DNA from: Alphaproteobacteria bacterium
GTDB lineage: Bacteria; Pseudomonadota; Alphaproteobacteria; UBA9219
Direction: 5' to 3'
Assembly (NCBI GenBank): GCA_028693775.1
Contig: JAQUUS010000012.1
Location: 1 to 13,216, forward strand
Length of the DNA stretch: 13,216 bases
Part shown: positions 1-7,636 of the stretch, piece after piece
Layout of the letters: every line of letters begins with the position of its first letter
Numbering within the stretch: the stretch's first letter is position 1
Notes under the pieces: generated by a model
Databases searched by the model: none
The model's input: the letters and a program-made list of their open reading frames with translations, nothing else
Told to the model about the DNA's origin: nothing
Position numbers and translations under genes: made by a program

Positions 1-467
1 CGGCGCATCGAGGCGATGATGTCGGCGCGCAGCTTTACGTTTCTTTGCATCTGGTCGCGGCGCAGGTCGAGAAAGCGGTATTGCAGGCGCGTCGCCTCGC
101 CCGTTTCGGTGTCGTGCTCGGCGTTGACCTGAAGCGGCAGCGGATCGGCTGCGCTTTGGACCAGAAATTCGGTGATATCGACTTCGACTTCGCCGGTCGG
201 GAGTTTGTCGTTCTTGGTGTCGGCAGGGCGTGCGACGACTTTGCCTGTGACCGTCACGACGCTTTCGTTTTTCACCGCTTCAAGCGCGGGCAAGAGCGGG
301 CTGGACCGGTCGATGGCGCATTGCGTCATGCCGTAGTGGTCGCGCAGGTCGAGGAAGAGCAGGCTGCCGTGGTCGCGTTTGCGATGCACCCATCCGGAGA
401 GGCGGACGTTTTGACCTTCGTTGGAAATGCGGAGTTCTCCGCATGTGTGGGTTCGGTATGGATGCAT
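1..467 (-). CDS. aspS: aspartyl-tRNA synthetase, N-terminal part (cut by window edge)
   Basis: Class II aminoacyl-tRNA synthetase that charges tRNA with aspartate in the cytoplasm. Only about 155 N-terminal residues are present; the rest lies beyond base 1. The protein opens MHPYRTHTCGELR and continues with GWVHRKRDHGSLLFLDLRD, the OB-fold anticodon-binding domain typical of bacterial AspRS. It then reaches the end of that domain and the linker (QYRFLDLRRDQMQRNVKLR, about residues 131-149) leading into the catalytic core. The start at 467 is set by family conservation: MH-YRTH-CG is the usual N-terminus. No clear Shine-Dalgarno precedes it. The GAD insertion and catalytic motifs 2 and 3 are not visible, so whether the enzyme also charges tRNA-Asn cannot be judged. 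It is transcribed divergently from the lipoprotein gene at 748. Confidence 0.97.
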   Translation of the reverse strand, partial: MHPYRTHTCGELRISNEGQNVRLSGWVHRKRDHGSLLFLDLRDHYGMTQCAIDRSSPLLPALEAVKNESVVTVTGKVVARPADTKNDKLPTGEVEVDITEFLVQSAADPLPLQVNAEHDTETGEATRLQYRFLDLRRDQMQRNVKLRADIIASMR

Positions 468-507
468 GATTTTACTTGTAGGGCCTGATTGTTTCGAATG
501 GGGGGAC

Positions 508-534
508 ATTAGTAATTTATGGTTTTGGCGTCAA
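508..534 (-). promoter_or_regulatory. candidate aspS promoter
   Basis: On the minus strand a -35-like TTGACG (529-534) is followed after 15 nt by ACTAAT (508-513), about 40 nt upstream of the aspS start. The -35 matches 5 of 6 consensus bases and the -10 matches 4 of 6, but the spacing is shorter than the ideal 17. This is pattern matching only. Confidence 0.3.
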
Positions 535-628
535 TTTTCATTTTTAGACGAAAGGGTTAAGGCTCGCCTGAACGCCTTTTTGGGATAGCCTTTTGTGCCG
601 GTTCATTCTTTTGGGGCCTGGAGGGACG

Positions 629-648
629 GGCCGGGAGGCCTTTTTCTT
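629..648 (+). terminator. terminator-like hairpin with no upstream gene on its strand
   Basis: GGCC (629-632), loop GGGA and GGCC (637-640) are followed directly by TTTTTCTT on the plus strand. A weaker hairpin of the same kind, AAGGC/GCCTT with a 10-nt loop and a T-run, lies at 559-581. Both face away from aspS, which is on the other strand, so neither ends a gene seen in this window. The stems are short (4-5 bp) and may be chance. Confidence 0.25.
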
Positions 649-676
649 GAAAAATTACTTTACTCTGCCCTAAAGT
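647..676 (+). promoter_or_regulatory. candidate promoter of the lipoprotein gene
   Basis: TTGAAA (647-652, 5 of 6 consensus) is separated by 18 nt from TAAAGT (671-676, 4 of 6). Transcription would begin near 683, giving a leader of about 65 nt before the ATG at 748. This is pattern-based and unverified. Confidence 0.28.
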
Positions 677-747
677 CGGGTAGCGTTCGCTTATCCTTCC
701 TTGCTCTTTTCCCATTGCCCGTCGGGGCTTTTGAAAGCTTGTTTGAC

Positions 748-1125
748 ATGAAATACGGACGGTTGGTCTCGATCCTCGGGGTTCTGGCTCTTTGCGGTTG
801 CACGGAACAGGTCATGGTTGCCAGTAGCGCCGCGTCGATTTATCTGTCTCGCCCCGAGCAGCCCGGTCCGGCCGATACGCGCAGCCAGATTCCTCCTCAT
901 GAGGTCTGGTGCTATCGCACCATGGCCGATGTCGATTGCTATGCCAATCCTCAGGACGTTCATGCCAGCAGGCTGGTGAACGTTCAGCCCCAGAATTATT
1001 ATCCGTTGACGCCACAGGCCTATGAGGCCGAAGTCGCCGGGATGCGGCCTGTTTTTCCGGTCGAAGAACCTGCGAAAGAAGAAAAACAATCGGGGTGGTT
1101 CGACTTCGATTTCGATTGGCTTTAG
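748..1125 (+). CDS. small lipoprotein of unknown function
   Basis: A 125-residue predicted outer-membrane or periplasm-facing lipoprotein. The N-terminus MKYGR is followed by a hydrophobic stretch and a lipobox LCGC, so Cys18 would be lipidated. Residue 19 is Thr, not Asp, which favours Lol transport to the outer membrane in proteobacteria. The mature part is Pro-rich and has a central Cys pair in WCYRTMADVDCYANP (Cys55 and Cys64), which could form a disulfide. The C-terminus is a run of alternating acidic and aromatic residues, WFDFDFDWL. The frame is open further upstream to a GTG at 595, but the ATG at 748 is preferred because it places the signal peptide at the N-terminus. The 3' end lies 3 nt from the end of the opposing gene at 1129. 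No function is recognised. Confidence 0.75.
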   Translation: MKYGRLVSILGVLALCGCTEQVMVASSAASIYLSRPEQPGPADTRSQIPPHEVWCYRTMADVDCYANPQDVHASRLVNVQPQNYYPLTPQAYEAEVAGMRPVFPVEEPAKEEKQSGWFDFDFDWL

Positions 1126-1128
1126 GCC

Positions 1129-1620
1129 CTAGAGGCTGTTTTTCATAACCGGCCCCGGGATCGGCTTGTTTTTGTTGCGCTTGCTCATATACCAGTCCGT
1201 GGTTACCACTGCGGCTGCGCCTGCGAGCATCAGGATTGCCGCTTCGCTTCTGTGCGCCATCAATACGGCGCTCGCTTTATCGGCCGCTTCCATCACATGG
1301 TACATTCCTGATATCATGTTATATGGCGCACTTAAGTGCAAATTGGAGACCGTCATCGGCATCCATGCCGGAGCGCTGTCGGCAGCGCTCGAAATATTTT
1401 CGTGCGCCCGGGCGACGGACTGAGGATCTCCGGTCACGACTTTTGAGACCGCTTTTGCCGTGAGATCTTCAATCTTGTTGGAAATAGTTACGGCCGCGTT
1501 CCATGCGGATACGACTCCGAAAACGCCGAAGGCTCCTTTGCCGAGGTTGTTGATGGTTGTCAAAACCGAGTCGGGGATTGCTTTGTCGCCGAGAGTTCTT
1601 TTGAATTTTGAATCGAACAT
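1129..1620 (-). CDS. small hypothetical protein with two hydrophobic segments
   Basis: A 163-residue protein of unrecognised family. The start at 1620 is well supported: GGAG (1628-1631 on the minus strand) lies 7 nt upstream. Residues about 28-46 (GKGAFGVFGVVSAWNAAVTI) are mildly hydrophobic. Residues about 126-144 (EAAILMLAGAAAVVTTDWY) form a better membrane-segment candidate, followed by a basic tail MSKRNKNK. The positive-inside rule would place that tail in the cytoplasm. There is no signal peptide and there are no catalytic motifs. The middle part is Ala/Ser-rich and probably helical. It may be a small inner-membrane protein. Its 3' end abuts the lipoprotein gene on the other strand. 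Codon use resembles the neighbours, so I do not see it as a recent import. Confidence 0.65.
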   Translation of the reverse strand: MFDSKFKRTLGDKAIPDSVLTTINNLGKGAFGVFGVVSAWNAAVTISNKIEDLTAKAVSKVVTGDPQSVARAHENISSAADSAPAWMPMTVSNLHLSAPYNMISGMYHVMEAADKASAVLMAHRSEAAILMLAGAAAVVTTDWYMSKRNKNKPIPGPVMKNSL

Positions 1621-1657
1621 TTATTTTCTCCAAAAATTGTATTCTTTCTATGCTTGA

Positions 1658-1686
1658 GGAATAGCAGAGGTTCGGCGGTCTGTAAA
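1658..1686 (-). promoter_or_regulatory. candidate promoter of the 1129-1620 gene
   Basis: On the minus strand TTTACA (1681-1686, 5 of 6) stands 17 nt from TATTCC (1658-1663, only 3 of 6), leaving a short leader before the GGAG and ATG at 1620. A TACAAT lies closer to the gene but has no matching -35. Weak evidence. Confidence 0.2.
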
Positions 1687-1737
1687 TATGCGGGATTGGG
1701 AAGTTCCGGGGCCGTAATCTGGGGCGGGCGCGCGATT

Positions 1738-1766
1738 TTGAGGGGCTGCTGCTATTCATTATTAAG
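1738..1766 (+). promoter_or_regulatory. candidate promoter of the TPR-glycosyltransferase gene
   Basis: TTGAGG (1738-1743) lies 16 nt before TATTAA (1760-1765), each 4 of 6 to the sigma-70 consensus. The leader to the ATG at 1828 would be about 55 nt and contains two GATTC sites (1779-1783 and 1791-1795). GANTC is the CcrM methylation target in alphaproteobacteria, but two sites this close may be chance. Confidence 0.25.
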
Positions 1767-1827
1767 AATTTATTGTAGGATTCCGGCCGTGATTCTTTTC
1801 TGAAATTTTGCCGTTTTGGAGCCTTTG

Positions 1828-3951
1828 ATGGGAAAGCTTGCCAAGAGAAAACGTAAAAATGCCCCCGTTTCCGAAACCGTTGCTCTTCATAGCCTGAAAC
1901 AGGCTCAGGCTTTGTCCTCGACCGTCAGCAACACGTTCGTTCGCGACCGCATTTCGGATTATACAGAGTTCGCCGTGGCTCTGGCGGATCAGCTTGGTGA
2001 ACGGGCCAAGGAAGGCTCCAATGACAACGCCTTCGATGACGAACTGAAGGACGGTATCGAGTATTTCGGGAAAATGGCGCGCAGGCTCGACCTGATTTTT
2101 TCTGTGTCCCATGCGTCGGGCTATTTGTCTGCGAGAGACCGGGCCATTGTGCATTCGGTTCGCGTTTCCGTCGAAAAGAAACTTGAGGCTTTCGCCGAAA
2201 AGGGAAAGGACGGACTTTTTTCGTTTTGTCCCCAGTCTCCGGGCGGCGGCCTTAGAATTCGCATGCATTCCCGTTTTGGACGCTGGCTCGCGGGGATTAT
2301 GGGCAGAAAAGAAATGCCCTCGACGGAAAGCAAGGATGCCCAGACGACGCTCAAGGAAATCATGGAGCCTGTGGTCAAGGAACTTTCCGAGGCCAAGGCC
2401 GATTTCGACGCAGGACGTCTGGACGGCGCTATCGGGCATTACAAAACAATTTTGAAAAGCGATCCGAACAATGTCGATGCCCTGTATGGCCTCGGGACGT
2501 CGTATCGGCGCGCCGGGACGGCTTGGGAGGCGCTTGGTCCTTTGGAAAAGGCTCAAAGCCTTTGTTCGTCGAGCACCGAGGTTCTGCTCGGATACAGCTA
2601 TGCCTTGCTTGAGGTTGAGGATTATGAAAAGGCCCTGACGTTGCTTCAGACCGCCTTGCGGCAGACGCCGGACGATCTTGCCCTGCTTGTCGCGACGGGC
2701 TTTTGCCTGCATCTGAAGGGGGATGACGAGAAATCTTTTTCGTCGTTCGAAAAGGCGTTGGCTCTTTCTCCGAATTCCGCCGACGTTTTATGCCAGTTGG
2801 GCATTTATTATCATAACCTCGGCAATTTCGATAAGGCCTTCAATTATTTCGCCCGTGCCGTGAAGGCCGCTCCCAAAAACGCGATGGCTGTTTTCGGCTA
2901 TGGCATTCTTTTGGGGCAATTGCGCAAGACGGAACAGGCTCTCGATTTCCTCGACAAGGCGCTTGCTATTGAGCCGGGAAATGTCAACTTTTTGTACAAC
3001 AAAGCTTTCCTTTATTTGGCTTCCGGCCAGTATGAGAAAGGGTGGGAGCTTTACGAATACGGGTTGATCGGCAACGGCAAGCGCAAGGTCGCCTTTTTAC
3101 CGGGCAGACCCGTATGGAAGGGCGAAGCGATTGACGACAAGAAATTGCTTATTCTTAACGAGCAAGGCTTGGGCGATGCCATTCAATTCCTTCGCTATGC
3201 GGCGATGTGCAAGGAGCGTGCGCGTGAGGTCTTTGTTTTGTGTCCAAAGCCTCTGGTTCGGTTGTTCGAAGCGTGTCCTTATATCGACAAGGTGTTTTCG
3301 GTCGTCGACAGTCGGGCTTACGACGTGCAGATTCCTATGATGAGCTTGCCCCACATTTTTGGGACCACGCTCGAAACCGTTCCATCAAATGTGCCTTACT
3401 TTACGGTTCCGCAGGACATTCTGAAACGCTGGGGGAGCAAGATCGTTGCCGCTCAGGGGAAGACAAAGGTCGGCCTTGTTTGGTCGGGCAGCAGGTTTAG
3501 CGGAGAAAAACGCGGAGATTTATGCGCGGAGCGCCGGAATATCGATTTGAAGCTTCTTGCGCCCTTGTTGGATCTCGAAAACGTCGCGTTTTTCAACCTG
3601 CAAATGGAAAAGGGAAAAGAGCAGATCGCCGCGCTCGGGCTTCAGGACAAAATTGTCGATCCGATGGACGGCGTGGAGGATATGCTCGATACCGCCGCGA
3701 TCATCGAACATCTGGATCTGGTCATTTCCGTCGATACGTCCGTCGCGCATTTGGCCGGGGCTTTGGGCAAGCCCGTGTGGGTCTTGTCTCGCTTTGATGC
3801 TTGCTGGCGGTGGCTCCACAACAGGCCGACATCTCCCTGGTATCCGACGGCGCGCGTGTTCGATCAGCCGAAGTCTCTGGATTGGACGCCCGTTGTGAAG
3901 GACGTTGTCGAAGCCTTGAAAGGCTTTGAGCAAAAACAGGCGATTTTATAG
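1828..3951 (+). CDS. TPR protein with C-terminal glycosyltransferase-like (GT9/heptosyltransferase-type) domain
   Basis: A 707-residue cytoplasmic protein. After a basic N-terminus (MGKLAKRKRK) comes a region of about 170 residues with no recognised domain. Then follow six or seven tetratricopeptide repeats (about 184-415), for example FDAGRLDGAIGHYKTILKSD and GNFDKAFNYFARAVKAAPKN. The last third (about 425-700) is the GT-B-like domain usual in bacterial TPR-glycosyltransferases: EQGLGDAIQFLRY (445-457), KVGLVWSG (547-554), DTAAIIEHLDLVISVDTS (621-638) and HLAGALGKPVW (641-651). The family probably glycosylates proteins or surface polymers; the substrate is unknown. The ATG at 1828 is preferred to a TTG at 1816 because GGAG (1818-1821) sits 6 nt upstream. 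No sugar-synthesis or flagellar genes are adjacent, so context gives no substrate. The stop overlaps by 6 nt the stop of the opposing HAD gene. Confidence 0.88.
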   Translation: MGKLAKRKRKNAPVSETVALHSLKQAQALSSTVSNTFVRDRISDYTEFAVALADQLGERAKEGSNDNAFDDELKDGIEYFGKMARRLDLIFSVSHASGYLSARDRAIVHSVRVSVEKKLEAFAEKGKDGLFSFCPQSPGGGLRIRMHSRFGRWLAGIMGRKEMPSTESKDAQTTLKEIMEPVVKELSEAKADFDAGRLDGAIGHYKTILKSDPNNVDALYGLGTSYRRAGTAWEALGPLEKAQSLCSSSTEVLLGYSYALLEVEDYEKALTLLQTALRQTPDDLALLVATGFCLHLKGDDEKSFSSFEKALALSPNSADVLCQLGIYYHNLGNFDKAFNYFARAVKAAPKNAMAVFGYGILLGQLRKTEQALDFLDKALAIEPGNVNFLYNKAFLYLASGQYEKGWELYEYGLIGNGKRKVAFLPGRPVWKGEAIDDKKLLILNEQGLGDAIQFLRYAAMCKERAREVFVLCPKPLVRLFEACPYIDKVFSVVDSRAYDVQIPMMSLPHIFGTTLETVPSNVPYFTVPQDILKRWGSKIVAAQGKTKVGLVWSGSRFSGEKRGDLCAERRNIDLKLLAPLLDLENVAFFNLQMEKGKEQIAALGLQDKIVDPMDGVEDMLDTAAIIEHLDLVISVDTSVAHLAGALGKPVWVLSRFDACWRWLHNRPTSPWYPTARVFDQPKSLDWTPVVKDVVEALKGFEQKQAIL

Positions 3952-4884
3952 TCCGAGCGTTCTTTCCTGTTTGGGAGCCCGGCGGGGTCGGATTGCGTTT
4001 TCGACAGTTGGCAGGATGCCGGCTTCCATCTCTTCGAACAGTTTATCGGCTTGGCGTTCGGCTTCGAGGCCTTTGGTCGCGCAACGGTATCTGGTAATAG
4101 CGGCATCGCCGAGGCCTGCTGCTTCGAAATCATCGGCTGACATGGCCGTTTGTCCCGGCAGGAGGAAATGAACGCACGCGGCTCCGGCAAGCAGCGCGGC
4201 AATGACGCCCGGCTTGCTGTCTTCGATGACGACGACGGCAAGGGGGGTGTCGGTCATGTCGGAAAGCTTTTTGATTCCGATCAGGTATCCTTCCGGGTTC
4301 GGTTTCGATTGTTTGACGCTGTCGGCGTCAAGCACGAAGGTGAAGGAGCCGCTGCGTTCTTTTCCGGAAGCGTCGGCGCCGAGAACCTTGAGGTTCGTCC
4401 TGACCTGTTCGGGGATGCCGCTGGTGACGACGCCTTGCAGCGTTCCTTGTGCACAAAGGGCGTCTACCATTTCGCACATGTTGTCGCGGGGGTATAGTTT
4501 GTAGGCGGACGTTTCGTCGTTGGCGTGGGCTTTATAAAACGCGAGAAGCTCCTTGAGCCATGTTGCCTGCGAAATGAAGCCTTTGGATTCCGGCGTTCCG
4601 TTGGTGTCGCACGGCAGGTTGGATATGCGCAGATATTCGCTGTAGGCCCACCAATAGATATTTTTGTCTCCCGCGCCGCCGAGCTGCATTTCGACCTTTT
4701 GGAGCTCGCCTTGAGCGTTTGGCACGCGGAATTGCTGGCGCGTCGTCATATAGGTGTCTTTGAGATCGAGGCCGTATTTTTTGGATACTTCCTTGAGCTT
4801 GGCAATGTGCAGGGGTTCGCTGTCGACGAGAACACCGTCGACATCCCACAAAAGGGCGCGTTGATAACGATGGGCGGTATTCAT
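3946..4884 (-). CDS. HAD-superfamily hydrolase (beta-phosphoglucomutase/phosphatase-like)
   Basis: A 312-residue cytoplasmic phosphotransfer enzyme of HAD subfamily I. All four motifs are present: motif I LLWDVDGVLVDSEP with nucleophile Asp14 and acid/base Asp16; motif II VVTSG with Thr154/Ser155; motif III with Lys194 in KQSKPNPEGY; and motif IV VVVIEDSKPG with Glu221 and Asp222 for magnesium. The DVDGVLVDSEP form and the alpha-helical cap between motifs I and II resemble PgmB/CbbY/Gph-type enzymes acting on small phosphosugars. The cap (about residues 22-140) is longer than usual and carries a Trp/Tyr-rich patch (YWWAYSEYLR), and the tail after motif IV is extended and basic. The substrate is not predictable. 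The start at 4884 lies just before motif I as usual; only a weak GGGAT precedes it. It lies 130 nt downstream of lon on the same strand, with a probable terminator between. Confidence 0.9.
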   Translation of the reverse strand: MNTAHRYQRALLWDVDGVLVDSEPLHIAKLKEVSKKYGLDLKDTYMTTRQQFRVPNAQGELQKVEMQLGGAGDKNIYWWAYSEYLRISNLPCDTNGTPESKGFISQATWLKELLAFYKAHANDETSAYKLYPRDNMCEMVDALCAQGTLQGVVTSGIPEQVRTNLKVLGADASGKERSGSFTFVLDADSVKQSKPNPEGYLIGIKKLSDMTDTPLAVVVIEDSKPGVIAALLAGAACVHFLLPGQTAMSADDFEAAGLGDAAITRYRCATKGLEAERQADKLFEEMEAGILPTVENAIRPRRAPKQERTLGL

Positions 4885-4916
4885 AAAAAAACAGATCCCG
4901 ACTATTAAGGTCTCGA

Positions 4917-4934
4917 ATGTACGTCACCGTACAT
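4917..4934. repeat. perfect 7-bp inverted repeat upstream of the HAD gene
   Basis: ATGTACG (4917-4923), loop TCAC and CGTACAT (4928-4934) form a perfect dyad 33 nt upstream of the HAD gene start. No T-run follows on either strand, so it is not an intrinsic terminator. It could be an operator for a dimeric regulator, or a leader hairpin of the HAD transcript. Confidence 0.45.
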
Positions 4935-4955
4935 GACGGAAATAGTTTCAGCAGC

Positions 4956-5014
4956 AAAAAACACCCGCAAAACGCCGGTAACCTTAATCCGGTTTTGTGA
5001 GGCTGTCCGGCAGC

Positions 5015-5016
<2 letters not shown>
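4956..5016 (-). terminator. probable lon transcription terminator (two hairpins and a T-run)
   Basis: In minus orientation the lon stop codon lies in a perfect 6-bp hairpin, AGGCTG/CAGCCT with a 5-nt loop (5000-5016). Next comes CAAAACCGG pairing with CCGGCGTTTTG through a 2-nt bulge (4968-4997). Six nt further is a run of six T (4956-4961 as A on the plus strand). The distance from stem to T-run is longer than ideal, so termination may be partial and the HAD gene may receive some read-through. Confidence 0.4.
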
Positions 5017-7423
<2,407 letters not shown>

Positions 7424-7458
7424 TCAGATTCCTCTTGGTTCCTTCTTCGTTGTATCCC

Positions 7459-7489
7459 GTATATGGTTGCGCAAAGTGACCATATCAAG
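7459..7489 (-). promoter_or_regulatory. candidate lon promoter, sigma-32 (heat shock) or sigma-70 type
   Basis: On the minus strand CTTGAT (7484-7489) is followed after 17 nt by CCATAT (7461-7466). This resembles alphaproteobacterial RpoH promoters (CTTG near -35 and a C-rich CCATNT near -10). The same bases also read as a sigma-70 pair, TTGATA then CATATA. The implied start near 7452 gives a leader of about 28 nt. Lon is heat-shock controlled in many bacteria, which fits, but the sigma-factor choice is inference. Confidence 0.45.
7461..7485. repeat. 7-bp inverted repeat spanning the lon promoter
   Basis: ATATGGT (7461-7467) and ACCATAT (7479-7485) are perfect inverted copies separated by 11 nt. 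The dyad covers the -10 and part of the -35 element. It could be an operator whose occupation blocks lon transcription, or a by-product of the two promoter elements being partly complementary. Confidence 0.5.
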
Positions 7490-7550
7490 GGTCCAAACAC
7501 AAGCCTTTGAGTACCATTGTGAATATATCGGTTGTGCAAGGATTTTTGCG

Positions 7551-7567
7551 TTCGCGAACTGCGCGAA
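7551..7567. repeat. inverted repeat between the CoaD-CoaE-HD gene and lon
   Basis: TTCGCG (7551-7556), AACTG and CGCGAA (7562-7567) form a perfect 6-bp dyad. Its left arm also belongs to the 10-bp palindrome GTTCGCGAAC (7550-7559). In the direction of the flanking genes it is followed by A residues, not T, so it is not a terminator for them. It may be a protein-binding site. Confidence 0.35.
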
Positions 7568-7580
7568 GGCGGTCTTTTAA

Positions 7581-7609
7581 GGGCTTCGAAAAGCTTTCTT
7601 TTTGTTTTT
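7581..7609 (+). terminator. terminator-like hairpin on the strand opposite the flanking genes
   Basis: GGGCTT (7581-7586), tetraloop CGAA and AAGCTT (7591-7596) pair over 6 bp, including two G-U pairs. The tract TTTCTTTTTGTTTTT (7594-7608) follows. This works as an intrinsic terminator only on the plus strand, while both flanking genes are on the minus strand. It would stop antisense transcription before it enters the CoaD-CoaE-HD gene. Confidence 0.35.
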
Positions 7610-7636
7610 CCTTCGTTTTCGTCCTCGCCGATTCCC

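Noticed and set aside
595..747. An N-terminal extension of the lipoprotein from a GTG at 595
   Set aside because: It would bury the signal peptide and lipobox 51 residues inside the protein and run through the candidate promoter.
1762..2712. A 316-codon minus-strand open frame antisense to the TPR gene
   Set aside because: It overlaps the well-supported TPR protein, lacks motifs and has the composition of a shadow frame.
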